DNA of 64,000 nt, from contig CAJTMB010000004.1 of NCBI GenBank assembly GCA_910577105.1, positions 78,035 through 142,034 of the forward strand. Direction: 5' to 3'. The notes beneath the pieces are model-generated. The model made no database searches. It was given only the letters and a program-made list of their open reading frames with translations, and had not been told where the DNA came from. Of the stretch, positions 49,721-58,364 are shown piece by piece (the first letter of the stretch is position 1; the number at the start of each line of letters is the position of its first letter). The translations under genes and the position numbers were made by a program. Source of the DNA: an uncultured Lachnospiraceae bacterium (lineage in GTDB: Bacteria; Bacillota; Clostridia; Lachnospirales; Lachnospiraceae).

Positions 49721-49993
49721 ATGAATCAGAATACGGGAATTTTATGGATAGTCGGTATTTGTGCGGGAGTTCTTTTGATTGGGGCAATGCGTAAGCGGAC
49801 AGAGTGGCTGTTGAATTTTGTCTTGCGTATGGTTTTGGGAACATTGGCCATTTTTTTGATAAATTCCAGTTTGCAAAAATTTGGGATGACAAGTGGAGTG
49901 GGGTTAAATCCGGTAACTGTTTTGACATCTGGAATCCTTGGTTTTCCTGGACTTGCAATGCTTTACGGCATTTATTTTTATAAAAATTTGTAA
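49721..49993 (+). CDS. bofA: BofA-family pro-sigma-K processing inhibitor
   Basis: The 90-residue membrane protein has three short hydrophobic segments and the family signature GVGLNPVTVLTSGILGFPGLAMLYGIYFY at the C-terminus. In Bacillus BofA holds the SpoIVFB protease inactive until the forespore signal arrives. Its presence suggests that the organism belongs to a spore-forming lineage, although BofA homologues also occur in non-sporulating relatives. The ribosome site before the ATG is weak. Confidence 0.92.
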   Translation: MNQNTGILWIVGICAGVLLIGAMRKRTEWLLNFVLRMVLGTLAIFLINSSLQKFGMTSGVGLNPVTVLTSGILGFPGLAMLYGIYFYKNL

Positions 49994-50028
49994 TAATTAC
50001 CAAAAATTTATTTTCTTTCATTTTGTGC

Positions 50029-50057
50029 TGGACAAACACAAAATATGTGGTTATAAT
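50029..50057 (+). promoter_or_regulatory. promoter of the Tad pilus operon
   Basis: TGGACA (50029-50034) and TATAAT (50052-50057) are 17 bp apart. The first gene of the operon starts about 120 bp downstream, leaving a leader with several small stems. Confidence 0.72.
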
Positions 50058-50064
50058 TCACTTT

Positions 50065-50160
50065 ACAACTTGTAACGTTCTGTTACAGTTCTTTCTTCAA
50101 ATAAATGAAACGCCAAGTTTCATATTCGGGGTGCATCATCCCAGTTTACCAAAAAGCAAA
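50065..50160 (+). promoter_or_regulatory. hairpin-containing 5' leader of the Tad operon
   Basis: The leader contains CTTGTAAC/GTTACAG-type and TGAAAC/GTTTCA stems and a GGG/CCC hairpin in close succession, with no T-tract after any of them. I see no match to the c-di-GMP riboswitch consensus I can recall. It may affect mRNA stability or translation. Confidence 0.35.
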
Positions 50161-50179
50161 AAGTACAAGGAGGATGTGT

Positions 50180-51184
50180 TTGAAAAAAAGAATACTGGCT
50201 TTATGTGACAGTGAAAAGGATTATTTAGATAATCTGTCTGCTTTCTTACGGCAAAAAGAAGAGATACCGTTTGAACTTCACACATACACACAGGTGGAAA
50301 AGCTGCTGGAGTTTGGCAAAAATGAGCGGATTGAACTTCTGATGGTTGCAGAATCGGATTTTTCTTATGAAGTTTCCCAGCTAAAGACAGGAAGGACATT
50401 ATTGCTCAATGAAAGCGGAGTCATCAGAGGGGATAATGTCAGAAACATTGACAAGTATCAGAAGGCTGAATTTGTCTGGCAGGAACTGCTTGACAGTTAT
50501 GCGGACATGCTTACGGGTGACGAAAAGAAACTGCGCACAAGAAAAAAAGCAGTTATAGTAGGTTTTTATTCACCGGTCAGGCGTTGTCTGCAGACATCTT
50601 TCGCATTGACGCTTGGACAGGCGCTTTCAAGTCAAAAAAAGACATTATATATCAGTTTTGAGCATTATGCAGGATGGAATCAACTGCTGGAACAGAATAT
50701 ACGGGGAGATTTGGCAGCATTATTATATTTTTGCCATGAACAGGAGGAAAAATTTTACTGTCACTTACAATCCATGACACTCCGTATCGGGCAGCTCTAT
50801 TATATTCCGCCTGCCTACGCAGGACAAAATCTCATATATGTGCAGTCAAAAGAGTGGAAAAAGCTAATCTGGAAAATTGCAGAGGAAGGAGGCTACGACT
50901 ACATTATATTGGATTTAAGTGAAAGCATTCAGGGGACTTTTGAATTGCTGCGCATGTGTGACAAGATTTATACAATAATCAGGGAGGACGAACATGCAAG
51001 GGGAAAACTGGCACAATATGAAGAACTCCTGCGCGCTTATGAGTATGAAGATGTCCTGGAGAAAACCAGTATGCAAAAACTGCCGCAGTTTACCCGTCTG
51101 CCGGAGAGAATAGAGCAGTACTGCAGGGGAGAATTGGCAGAGTTTGTAAAAAAACTGATAATGGATGATTTACAGATAAAGTAA
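50180..51184 (+). CDS. tadZ: TadZ/CpaE-like MinD-superfamily pilus protein
   Basis: The start is a TTG with AAGGAGG 6 bp upstream; an ATG at 50174 abuts that site. The 334-residue protein has a receiver-like N-terminal domain (ILALCDSEKDYLDNLSAFL) and a MinD/ParA-like domain (about 125-325). The nucleotide loop is degenerate (GFYSPVRRCLQTSFAL instead of GxGKTT), and DYIILDLSES corresponds to the Walker B strand. TadZ proteins mark the site of Tad pilus assembly. It is the first gene of the operon. Confidence 0.82.
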   Translation: MKKRILALCDSEKDYLDNLSAFLRQKEEIPFELHTYTQVEKLLEFGKNERIELLMVAESDFSYEVSQLKTGRTLLLNESGVIRGDNVRNIDKYQKAEFVWQELLDSYADMLTGDEKKLRTRKKAVIVGFYSPVRRCLQTSFALTLGQALSSQKKTLYISFEHYAGWNQLLEQNIRGDLAALLYFCHEQEEKFYCHLQSMTLRIGQLYYIPPAYAGQNLIYVQSKEWKKLIWKIAEEGGYDYIILDLSESIQGTFELLRMCDKIYTIIREDEHARGKLAQYEELLRAYEYEDVLEKTSMQKLPQFTRLPERIEQYCRGELAEFVKKLIMDDLQIK

Positions 51185-51204
51185 TCAGAATCAGAAAGGA
51201 AAAT

Positions 51205-52431
51205 ATGAAACATACGGTAAGCATAGTAAAAGAAAAGCTGGAGCAGCGCCTGTTGAAAAAACTGGATTATTCAAAGGACTCTTCTGATGACGAAGTAAAA
51301 GAACTGATAGACAATCTTTTTTTGCAGGAAGAATCACTTCGCGTTTATACCGTGGAGCAACGGCAGGAATTAAAACAGCATATTTTCCATGCGCTGAGAC
51401 GTCTTGATTTTTTGCAGACGCTTCTGGAAGATGAAAGCATCACTGAAATTATGATAAACGGGCCGGGTTCTCTTTTTGTAGAGAAGGAGGGACGCATAAA
51501 ACAATTGACAGAATATTCTGTTTCCGGGGAAAAGTTTTTGCATATAATTCAAAAAATGGTGTCTGACTGTAACAGGTCCGTCAATGAAGCCTCCCCCATT
51601 GTGGATGCCAGATTAAAGGATGGAAGCAGGGTCAATGTGGTATTGGCGCCTGTTGCCATCAATGGTCCTATTGTAACAATCCGCCGGTTTCCCCAAAATG
51701 CCATTACCATGGAACAGATGGCAGCATGGAACAGTATCAGCCGGGAAGCAGCAGAAGAATTAAAATTATTAGTCAGGGCGGGTTATAACATTTTTATCAG
51801 TGGTGGGACAGGGTCTGGAAAAACGACATTTTTAAATGCGCTGTCCGGATTTATCCCTTCGGAGGAACGGATTATTACAATTGAGGACAGCGCGGAGCTG
51901 CAATTGCAGGGAATCCCCAATCTGGTCAGAATGGAAACCCGGAATGAAAATGTGGAAGGATGCAAAGCCATATCCATCAGGGATTTGATAAGGGCGTCTT
52001 TGCGTATGCGGCCGGACAGAATAATCGTCGGAGAAGTCAGGGGAGAAGAAGCAGTGGATATGATGACGGCATTTAATACGGGTCATGACGGCTCCATGTC
52101 AACAGGTCATGCAAACAGCGCATCAGATATGCTGATAAGGTTGCAGACCATGATATTAATGGGGATGGATTTGCCCATGGAGGCCATAAAGCAGCAGATT
52201 GCATCTGCAATAGATATTATCATCCATTTGGGAAGAATGCGTGATAAAAGCCGGAAGGTACTGGAAATTGTTGAGGTGGATGAATATGTCAACGGAGAAA
52301 TTCGATTGCATACCCTTTACCGGTTTGAAGAAGACGGAAAAGGAAAAGGAGAAAAAGTTATCGGCAGGCTGGAAAAAAAGGGGGTGATTAAACATGATGC
52401 AAAGCTTAAGGCAGCAGGTTTTGCGTTATAA
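51205..52431 (+). CDS. cpaF: Tad pilus assembly ATPase (CpaF/TadA)
   Basis: This hexameric secretion ATPase of 408 residues powers pilus extension and retraction. It has the N-terminal all-alpha domain, Walker A SGGTGSGKTT (Lys206), the Asp box TIEDSAEL, Walker B RPDRIIVGEVRG and the His box GHDGSMSTGHAN. The domain order is that of the CpaF subgroup. GAAAGGAAA precedes the ATG. The next gene overlaps its end by 38 bp. Confidence 0.96.
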   Translation: MKHTVSIVKEKLEQRLLKKLDYSKDSSDDEVKELIDNLFLQEESLRVYTVEQRQELKQHIFHALRRLDFLQTLLEDESITEIMINGPGSLFVEKEGRIKQLTEYSVSGEKFLHIIQKMVSDCNRSVNEASPIVDARLKDGSRVNVVLAPVAINGPIVTIRRFPQNAITMEQMAAWNSISREAAEELKLLVRAGYNIFISGGTGSGKTTFLNALSGFIPSEERIITIEDSAELQLQGIPNLVRMETRNENVEGCKAISIRDLIRASLRMRPDRIIVGEVRGEEAVDMMTAFNTGHDGSMSTGHANSASDMLIRLQTMILMGMDLPMEAIKQQIASAIDIIIHLGRMRDKSRKVLEIVEVDEYVNGEIRLHTLYRFEEDGKGKGEKVIGRLEKKGVIKHDAKLKAAGFAL

Positions 52432-53212
52432 CAGTCTAAAACGTTATTTTTTTATAAGCAGGAAAAGAGGAATCCCAATTTATGAAGCTTATTATTTTTC
52501 CGGAAAAACCAAACTGCTTTATATCATTTTCAGTATTATAATTGTTTTGTTCTTCTCGCTGTTTTTTTATCGCAGTTTCTTTGCAGTGTTCATCTTATGG
52601 CCTGTCGGCGTATATCTGTATCTTATTTCCCAAAAGAAAAAAGGTGAAAAAAGAAAACAAAAACTGGAAGCGGAATTTAAGGATTGTATTCTTTTTGCAG
52701 CTGCCAATTTAAGGGCCGGTTATTCTGTCGAAAATGCATTTTTAGAGTGCATACAGGACATGCATTCCCTGTATGGGACAGATGGCCTTATGGGTAAAGA
52801 ACTAATCAGGATGAAAAAGGGGCTTCACAATAATGTTCCGTTAGAAATACTTTTGTGCGAATTTGGAAATCGGAGCTGCAATGGAAATGTCAGGGAATTT
52901 GGAGAAGTGTTTTCCATTGCAAGGGTAAACGGGGGCAGCCTGCCGGAAATTATACAATCTTCAGCAGGACTTATTGGAGATAAAATAGCTTTAAAACAAG
53001 AAATACAGGCGGCGGTTAGCGGAAGACTGTTTGAGCAAAGAATTATGTATATCATTCCTTTTGCACTGGTTTGCTACATAGAGGCAGGAAATAAAGGCTT
53101 CTTTGATGTTTTATATCACAATTTTACCGGAACGGTTATTATGACGGGGTGTCTTTTCGTATATGTACTTGCGTATTTTTTGTCAAAAAAGATATGTACT
53201 TCCATTTTGTAA
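52394..53212 (+). CDS. tadB: Tad pilus platform protein TadB (type II secretion F domain)
   Basis: The 272-residue membrane protein has two N-terminal helices (about 36-75) and a cytoplasmic T2SSF domain (EFKDCILFAAANLRAGYSVENAFLECIQDM). The segment EFGEVFSIARVNGGSLPEII and two C-terminal helices follow. The length is close to that of typical TadB. It starts inside the ATPase gene behind a GGGGGTG site. With TadC it forms the inner platform that the ATPase rotates. Confidence 0.88.
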   Translation: MMQSLRQQVLRYNSLKRYFFISRKRGIPIYEAYYFSGKTKLLYIIFSIIIVLFFSLFFYRSFFAVFILWPVGVYLYLISQKKKGEKRKQKLEAEFKDCILFAAANLRAGYSVENAFLECIQDMHSLYGTDGLMGKELIRMKKGLHNNVPLEILLCEFGNRSCNGNVREFGEVFSIARVNGGSLPEIIQSSAGLIGDKIALKQEIQAAVSGRLFEQRIMYIIPFALVCYIEAGNKGFFDVLYHNFTGTVIMTGCLFVYVLAYFLSKKICTSIL

Positions 53213-53228
53213 GGAAAGGAATGAAAAA

Positions 53229-54677
53229 ATGATATATATTGCAATTTTAGCTTTGTTTATTATTTTCATGATAAGGGCAAGAAACAGTCAGGTTCCGGAT
53301 ATGCCGGAAAACGGTAAAAAAGTTTTTGCTGTGGGACAATGTTTTGATAAGATGGCGGCATTGCTTTATTCCCTGTTTCCGGTATGCGGGAAGACGAGTG
53401 CCGCAATAACCGGCAATCTTGTACAACTGGACCCGGAAGAAAATGCAGGCTATTTAAAATGGAAATATGGTGTCAGAAAAATCAAGATATCCATTATCAT
53501 TTTGTTTGCGGGAGATGTAATAGCCTTGTTTTTGTGGATAGGTAACGGAAAAGACAGCAATCTTGTGGACGGCAGGTATATTTTCAGGAAAGATAAGGGA
53601 GAAGGCAGTAAGGAAGTACACCTTATTGTGAAAAAAGAAGACGGGGAAGAAGTAGAATCCAGTCTGATTGTAGAGGAGCAAAGGTATCTGGAAGAAGAAC
53701 TGGAATCCATGTGTGAAGAAGTGCTGGAACTGGCAGGAAGGGAAGCATTGGGAGAAAACGATTCCTGGGACAATGTCACCAAAAATTTATATTTTATGGA
53801 CAAAGTCAAAGGTTATCCTTTTTTACTGTCTTGGGAAAGCGGTGGTTTGCAGGTAGCCGGAGACGGTAAAGTATATTATGACAGTAACGAGGAAGGGTCA
53901 GGCACATTCATTCCCGTTAAATTAAAAATAGAATACCATGACTTCATAAAAGAACATGTTTTTTATGCAAAAATCTGTCCGCCGGAAAAAGAACATACAT
54001 TTTTTGATTCTGTTACCGCTGTATTGCAAAAGTCTGAAGAAGAAAGCTCTGCCGATGATAAAGTCAGTCTTCCGCAGAGAATTGATGATGAACAGGTGAT
54101 TTGGAGAGAAAAACAAGAGGATAAAAGTATAACGGTTTTTATCTTAGGATTGGGCGCTGCATTGGCTGCATATGTCTTATCGGGCAGAGAAGTGCAGAAG
54201 AGGGTTCAGGTAAAAAACAAACGGATGGAAGAGGAGTATCCGGCAATTATCAGTAAATTTACCCTTTATCTTGGAGCAGGAATGAACACGAAAGCTGCAT
54301 GGGAAAAAATTGCAAAAGAAGGAAACAAACTAAATGAAATAAGAAAAGAGGTAAATCCTGTGTATCGGGAAATGCTTTTGACATGCAGGGAAATGGAAAG
54401 CGGAATTGCAGAAGCGGAAGCATATGAACGTTTTGGAAAGCGGATAAGGAGGCAAAAGTTTATCAGGATGACAACGTTATTGGTGCAAAACCTGAAAAAG
54501 GGAAACACTGCACTTCTGCTGCAGTTGAGGCAGGAGGCACTAGCGGCATTGGAAGAACATGCAGCGGAAAAGAAAAAAGACGGAGAAGAAATGGAAACAA
54601 AATTATTATTGCCAATGATGCTGATTATGGGAATGGTTATGGTATTAATCATGGTGCCGGCGTTTTTATCCTTTTAA
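53229..54677 (+). CDS. tadC: Tad pilus platform protein TadC with a large extracytoplasmic insertion
   Basis: The start at 53229 follows AAAGGAATG. The 482-residue protein is much longer than the roughly 300 residues usual for TadC. After the first helices (1-18 and about 78-100) an acidic, beta-rich block of about 205 residues runs from the segment after LFLWIG to the next helix ITVFILGLGAALAAYVL. The T2SSF domain (YPAIISKFTLYLGAGMNTKAAWEKI) and two C-terminal helices follow. By topology the inserted block should face outward. Its role is unknown. Confidence 0.82.
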   Translation: MIYIAILALFIIFMIRARNSQVPDMPENGKKVFAVGQCFDKMAALLYSLFPVCGKTSAAITGNLVQLDPEENAGYLKWKYGVRKIKISIIILFAGDVIALFLWIGNGKDSNLVDGRYIFRKDKGEGSKEVHLIVKKEDGEEVESSLIVEEQRYLEEELESMCEEVLELAGREALGENDSWDNVTKNLYFMDKVKGYPFLLSWESGGLQVAGDGKVYYDSNEEGSGTFIPVKLKIEYHDFIKEHVFYAKICPPEKEHTFFDSVTAVLQKSEEESSADDKVSLPQRIDDEQVIWREKQEDKSITVFILGLGAALAAYVLSGREVQKRVQVKNKRMEEEYPAIISKFTLYLGAGMNTKAAWEKIAKEGNKLNEIRKEVNPVYREMLLTCREMESGIAEAEAYERFGKRIRRQKFIRMTTLLVQNLKKGNTALLLQLRQEALAALEEHAAEKKKDGEEMETKLLLPMMLIMGMVMVLIMVPAFLSF

Positions 54678-54743
54678 CCGGAGTGAACTTTTCTGAGCCT
54701 GTCCTACATCATGCAAATAAAAATATTTTGAAGGGAGAATACA

Positions 54744-54941
54744 ATGAAAAGAAAAAATTATACAACGGGAAAACAACATAATTTAGAAAGTTTCCTCAAA
54801 GAAAACACGGGTATGGGAACGGTGGAAGTTATTTTAATTATCGTGGTTCTGGTCGGTCTTGTTATTTTGTTTAAAGACCAGATTACCTTGATTGTGCAAA
54901 GCCTGTTTACAAAGATAACCACGCAGACAGGTAAGCTATAG
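54744..54941 (+). CDS. flp: Flp-type prepilin
   Basis: The 65-residue pilin precursor has a basic leader that ends in Gly23. The mature part would begin MGTVEVILIIVVLVGLVILF, giving the conserved Glu at position 5 and a hydrophobic helix. The last 20 residues are short and polar, as in type IVb Flp1 pilins. AAGGGAGAATAC precedes the ATG. The prepilin peptidase of the same operon would process it. Confidence 0.92.
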   Translation: MKRKNYTTGKQHNLESFLKENTGMGTVEVILIIVVLVGLVILFKDQITLIVQSLFTKITTQTGKL

Positions 54942-54956
54942 AGGTACGAAAACACT

Positions 54957-56414
54957 ATGGGGAAGGAAAATAAAAGGATAACAATGGATGGCTACCTCAC
55001 CGTCTTTTTGTCCCTGACATTGTCCGTCATGATTTCCCTGTGTCTTGTTTTGGTTTTAGGGGCGAGGGAAAATACAAGGTGTATGGAAGTGGAATGTGTG
55101 ACAGATATCGGCATGAATAATATTCTTGCAGAATATCACAGGGAGTTGATGAATCAATATGATTTGTTTTTTATAGACACATCCTATGGAACAGAAAACG
55201 CTTCTTACAAAACGACGGAAATGCATTTAAAAGATTATTTGGAGCGGAATTTGAGCGGAGAAGATTTGTTTTTATCGTTTCTCTATCACAATCCCGTTAA
55301 ACTTAAGGTGAATGACGTTACAATCACCAATCTTTCCGTTGCATCGGATGAGAATGGGGCAGTACTTAGGCGCCAGGCAGTGGAAGTGATATATCAGCGT
55401 GTAGGAATAAGCTATCTAAAACAAATAGAAAACTGGATGAACACAGTTAAAGAATATGATTTGAATACAAGGGATATTCTGGCGGAGTGCAGGAATGCGT
55501 CTGCTGCATTAGAAGAGTGGAATAATGAATCATTATCAAAGGAAGCGGCGGCAGATTGGAAAAATCCGGGTGCAAAAGTACTTTCCCTGTGGGATGCGGG
55601 CATATTAAGCCTTGTTGTAAAAGACTATAGTTCGCTGTCAACCCAAACGGCGGATTTGACAACATATATTTCATCCAAAACAACGCTTGCAGGCACGGGA
55701 ATGAATCCTGCAGTCACGTTTGCGGACGGTTTCTGGGAACAACTGATTTTTCAGGAATACATACTCGCTTATACAGGGCATTACGGCATGGAAAAAGAAA
55801 ACGGGTATCTTCAGTATCAGACGGAATATATTCTTTCCGGAAAAGATACGGATACTGAAAATTTAAAAAATGTGGTTTACCAGATTTTAAGCATCAGGGC
55901 AGTTGCAAATGTACTGTATTTGATTTCTGATGAAGAAAGGATGCAGTTGACGGAGGCTGCCGGTACTGCACTTGCCGCTTTATTTGCCCTGCCGGAACTG
56001 GCGCCTTTATTTCAGGCTGTCATCATTTTGGCATGGGCAATGGTGGAAAGCATATCTGATGTGGCTAAACTTTTGCAAGGCGGCAGGGTTCCCCTGCTTA
56101 AGAACGGAAAAGAATGGTACTGTGAAATAGAAGAAGCGCTCGCGTTTGAGGGAAGTATCGGGCAGGCAAAGCAGAGCGAAGGGAAAAAAGAAGAAGGATT
56201 GCTCTATGAGGACTATCTTCGGATTCTGCTATGCTTTCAGGACAAAGTAACGACAACGTTCCGGCTTATGGATATTATGGAAATGGATATCCGACAGACC
56301 AAAGGTAATGAATGTTTCAGAATGGATGGCTGTGCTGACAGCATTGGGGCAGCCATACAATTTGGCAGCACAGATGGTAAAAAGTACGACATATTCAGAT
56401 GCTACGGCTATTAA
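54957..56414 (+). CDS. DUF5702-like Tad-associated membrane protein
   Basis: The 485-residue protein opens with a TadE-like transmembrane helix (GYLTVFLSLTLSVMISLCLVLVL). Most of the rest is an extracytoplasmic helical region, with one more hydrophobic hairpin at about 325-365 (EAAGTALAALFALPELAPLFQAVIILAWAMVE region). I associate it with DUF5702, found with Tad genes in Clostridia. It could be a large minor pilin. The start is 15 bp after the Flp stop. Confidence 0.8.
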   Translation: MGKENKRITMDGYLTVFLSLTLSVMISLCLVLVLGARENTRCMEVECVTDIGMNNILAEYHRELMNQYDLFFIDTSYGTENASYKTTEMHLKDYLERNLSGEDLFLSFLYHNPVKLKVNDVTITNLSVASDENGAVLRRQAVEVIYQRVGISYLKQIENWMNTVKEYDLNTRDILAECRNASAALEEWNNESLSKEAAADWKNPGAKVLSLWDAGILSLVVKDYSSLSTQTADLTTYISSKTTLAGTGMNPAVTFADGFWEQLIFQEYILAYTGHYGMEKENGYLQYQTEYILSGKDTDTENLKNVVYQILSIRAVANVLYLISDEERMQLTEAAGTALAALFALPELAPLFQAVIILAWAMVESISDVAKLLQGGRVPLLKNGKEWYCEIEEALAFEGSIGQAKQSEGKKEEGLLYEDYLRILLCFQDKVTTTFRLMDIMEMDIRQTKGNECFRMDGCADSIGAAIQFGSTDGKKYDIFRCYGY

Positions 56415-56593
56415 AGAAAAAAGAGAGCAGGGATGTCCCCTTTATGAAAACAGTCAACAAACTAAAAATAAGCACAACACAACCTTCTTTACAACGACAT
56501 GCAATATGGAGACTCACCCCAACCGTCTCTAACTCCTCTCAATTGGATTTTTATCAACCAACATACAAAAAGTATTTCATAAAGGGGATTTCC

Positions 56594-57418
56594 GTGCTCT
56601 CTCTTTTTAAAAATGGCAAAGAAGGCAGAAACAGTGGCAGTATGACAGTTGAGGCTGCCATTGTCCTGCCGGTATTCTTATTCTTTTTTCTGAATTTTCT
56701 TTGGATAATTGAAATATATAACCTGCACAGTACTCTTTTGGCTGCACTTCGGGAGGTGGGGCGGGAATTATCCGTCTATGCGTATGCATATGATAGCATT
56801 GTGCAGGAGGAAGAGGATACCGGGCTGGAGGCCTTTGTTGAAAATGCAGCTTTCTCGTATTTATATGTAAAACAGCAGTTGGAAGGCTTTGCCGGTGAAG
56901 AATATTTAGACAACTCACCGTTGACATACGGAAAAGAAGGCATTTCTTATTTAAGCACTTCCGTGTTGCAGGAAAATGATGTAATTGATTTGGTTTTGAC
57001 ATATCAAGTATCGCCTTTTATCAAAATAGCGGGATATTATCCGGCGAGATTTTATAACAGGTATTACGGCAGGGCATGGACAGGTTATGATGTAAGTGGA
57101 GAAAATGAGAAAGATTCCTATGTGTATATAGCGCAGAATGCAAAAGTATATCATTTAAGCAGGGATTGCACCCATATCAGGTTATCGGTAACGGAGTGTG
57201 GGGCCTGGCAGGTGGATACGCTCAGAAATGCTTTTGGCAGCCGGTATCTTCCATGTGAATTGTGTGTAACTGGAGTGCAAAACAGTTATTATGTGGCTGA
57301 AGCCGGAGAACGGTATCATCAAGAGCTGGCGTGCAGCGGACTGAAAAGAACTGTCACGACAATACAGCGTTCGGAGGCGGAAAAATTATACAAATTATGT
57401 GAAAGATGCGGGAGGTAA
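56594..57418 (+). CDS. TadE-like minor pilin with duplicated Cys motif
   Basis: A GTG at 56594 with AAAGGGG 6 bp upstream is chosen. It gives a protein that starts a few residues before the pilin-like GSMTVEAAIVLPVFLFFFL helix. An ATG at 56444 or 56399 in the same frame would add 50-65 polar residues of unusual composition. The 274-residue protein ends in two similar segments of the type YHLSRDC...PCELC and YHQELAC...LCERCG, each with one plus two Cys. They could bind zinc or cross-link the pilus. Confidence 0.75.
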   Translation: MLSLFKNGKEGRNSGSMTVEAAIVLPVFLFFFLNFLWIIEIYNLHSTLLAALREVGRELSVYAYAYDSIVQEEEDTGLEAFVENAAFSYLYVKQQLEGFAGEEYLDNSPLTYGKEGISYLSTSVLQENDVIDLVLTYQVSPFIKIAGYYPARFYNRYYGRAWTGYDVSGENEKDSYVYIAQNAKVYHLSRDCTHIRLSVTECGAWQVDTLRNAFGSRYLPCELCVTGVQNSYYVAEAGERYHQELACSGLKRTVTTIQRSEAEKLYKLCERCGR

Positions 57419-57421
57419 TAT

Positions 57422-57853
57422 ATGTTTGGATGTATTGGCACAATGGGACTTTTGCTGGGAAGCAGCATATACGATATCAGGTGGAAAAAAGTTCCTGTCA
57501 CAATTTTATCCATGGGTGCCATATGGGCATTTATTGAAATGGTTATTAATATTGTAAATCAGGGATTTTTAAAGGCATTCCTGCTTTTTCTGATAGCAAT
57601 TGTTCCGGGTGCAGGTCTGATGGTATTGGCGTATCTGACAGAAAGAAAAATCGGTTTCGGGGATGGAATCATATTGATGCTCATAGGGGCTTTAGAGGGG
57701 ATTGGTAAGGTTTTGTTGATTTTTTGTGTGGGATTATTTTTGCAGTCGCTTTTTGCAGTGGTTTTGGTGATGATAGGGAAAGCAGACAAACAGACCCGGA
57801 TTCCATTTGTGCCTTTTTTATTGGCAGCAAGGATAATCCTGTTTATATGTTGA
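57422..57853 (+). CDS. A24-family prepilin peptidase (CpaA/TadV)
   Basis: The 143-residue polytopic aspartic protease lacks the N-methylase domain, as TadV proteins do. Both catalytic aspartates are visible: Asp18 in SSIYDIRWKKVP and Asp81 in the GFGD motif. It would remove the leader from the Flp prepilin and the TadE-like proteins. It starts 3 bp after the preceding gene stop. Confidence 0.93.
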   Translation: MFGCIGTMGLLLGSSIYDIRWKKVPVTILSMGAIWAFIEMVINIVNQGFLKAFLLFLIAIVPGAGLMVLAYLTERKIGFGDGIILMLIGALEGIGKVLLIFCVGLFLQSLFAVVLVMIGKADKQTRIPFVPFLLAARIILFIC

Positions 57854-57863
57854 GGAAAAAGAA

Positions 57864-58364
57864 TTGATAAAAAGATTAATTACGTCAGATGAATACATGA
57901 CAGTGGAAGCTACTCTTATTATGCCAATGGCGCTGTTTGTCTGTATCAGTATTATTTATATCGGTTTTTTTCAATACGACAGGTGTTTGATGAAGCAGGA
58001 TGCATATCGGGCTGCACTTGCAGGCAGCAGTATTTATCGTGAAAGCAATCAGGAAGTGTACAATACAAGCTATCATATGCTGGAAAACTATGGGAAAGAA
58101 AAATACATAGCCACAGAGTGCAGTCAGGAGGTTACAATACAGGGCAGTGTAAATGTTTCCATGAAAGGGTTTGTAAAGGTACCCTTTCATGGAATGAAAG
58201 CTTTTACAGGAGCAGTAGGATGGGAAATAAAGGAACAGGCGCAAAGCAAATGTTTAAATCCTGTTGTTTTTATCAGGATGTGCCGCCGGATAAACGAAAA
58301 CACAGATAGAAAAAAGGAAACCGATGAAGAGGAGAACGACGATGCAGATAGAATACACGAATAG
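57864..58364 (+). CDS. second TadE-like protein
   Basis: The 166-residue protein has a pilin-like N-terminus EYMTVEATLIMPMALFVCISIIYIGFF, a central extracytoplasmic domain and a charged C-terminal tail rich in Lys and Glu. The start is a TTG with GAGGA 7 bp upstream. The following FHA gene starts inside its 3' end. Tad systems usually have two or three such minor pilins. Confidence 0.82.
   Translation: MIKRLITSDEYMTVEATLIMPMALFVCISIIYIGFFQYDRCLMKQDAYRAALAGSSIYRESNQEVYNTSYHMLENYGKEKYIATECSQEVTIQGSVNVSMKGFVKVPFHGMKAFTGAVGWEIKEQAQSKCLNPVVFIRMCRRINENTDRKKETDEEENDDADRIHE

Noticed and set aside
50065..50160. c-di-GMP riboswitch in the Tad leader
   Set aside because: Attractive because of the pilus context, but the conserved core of the known classes is not visible.
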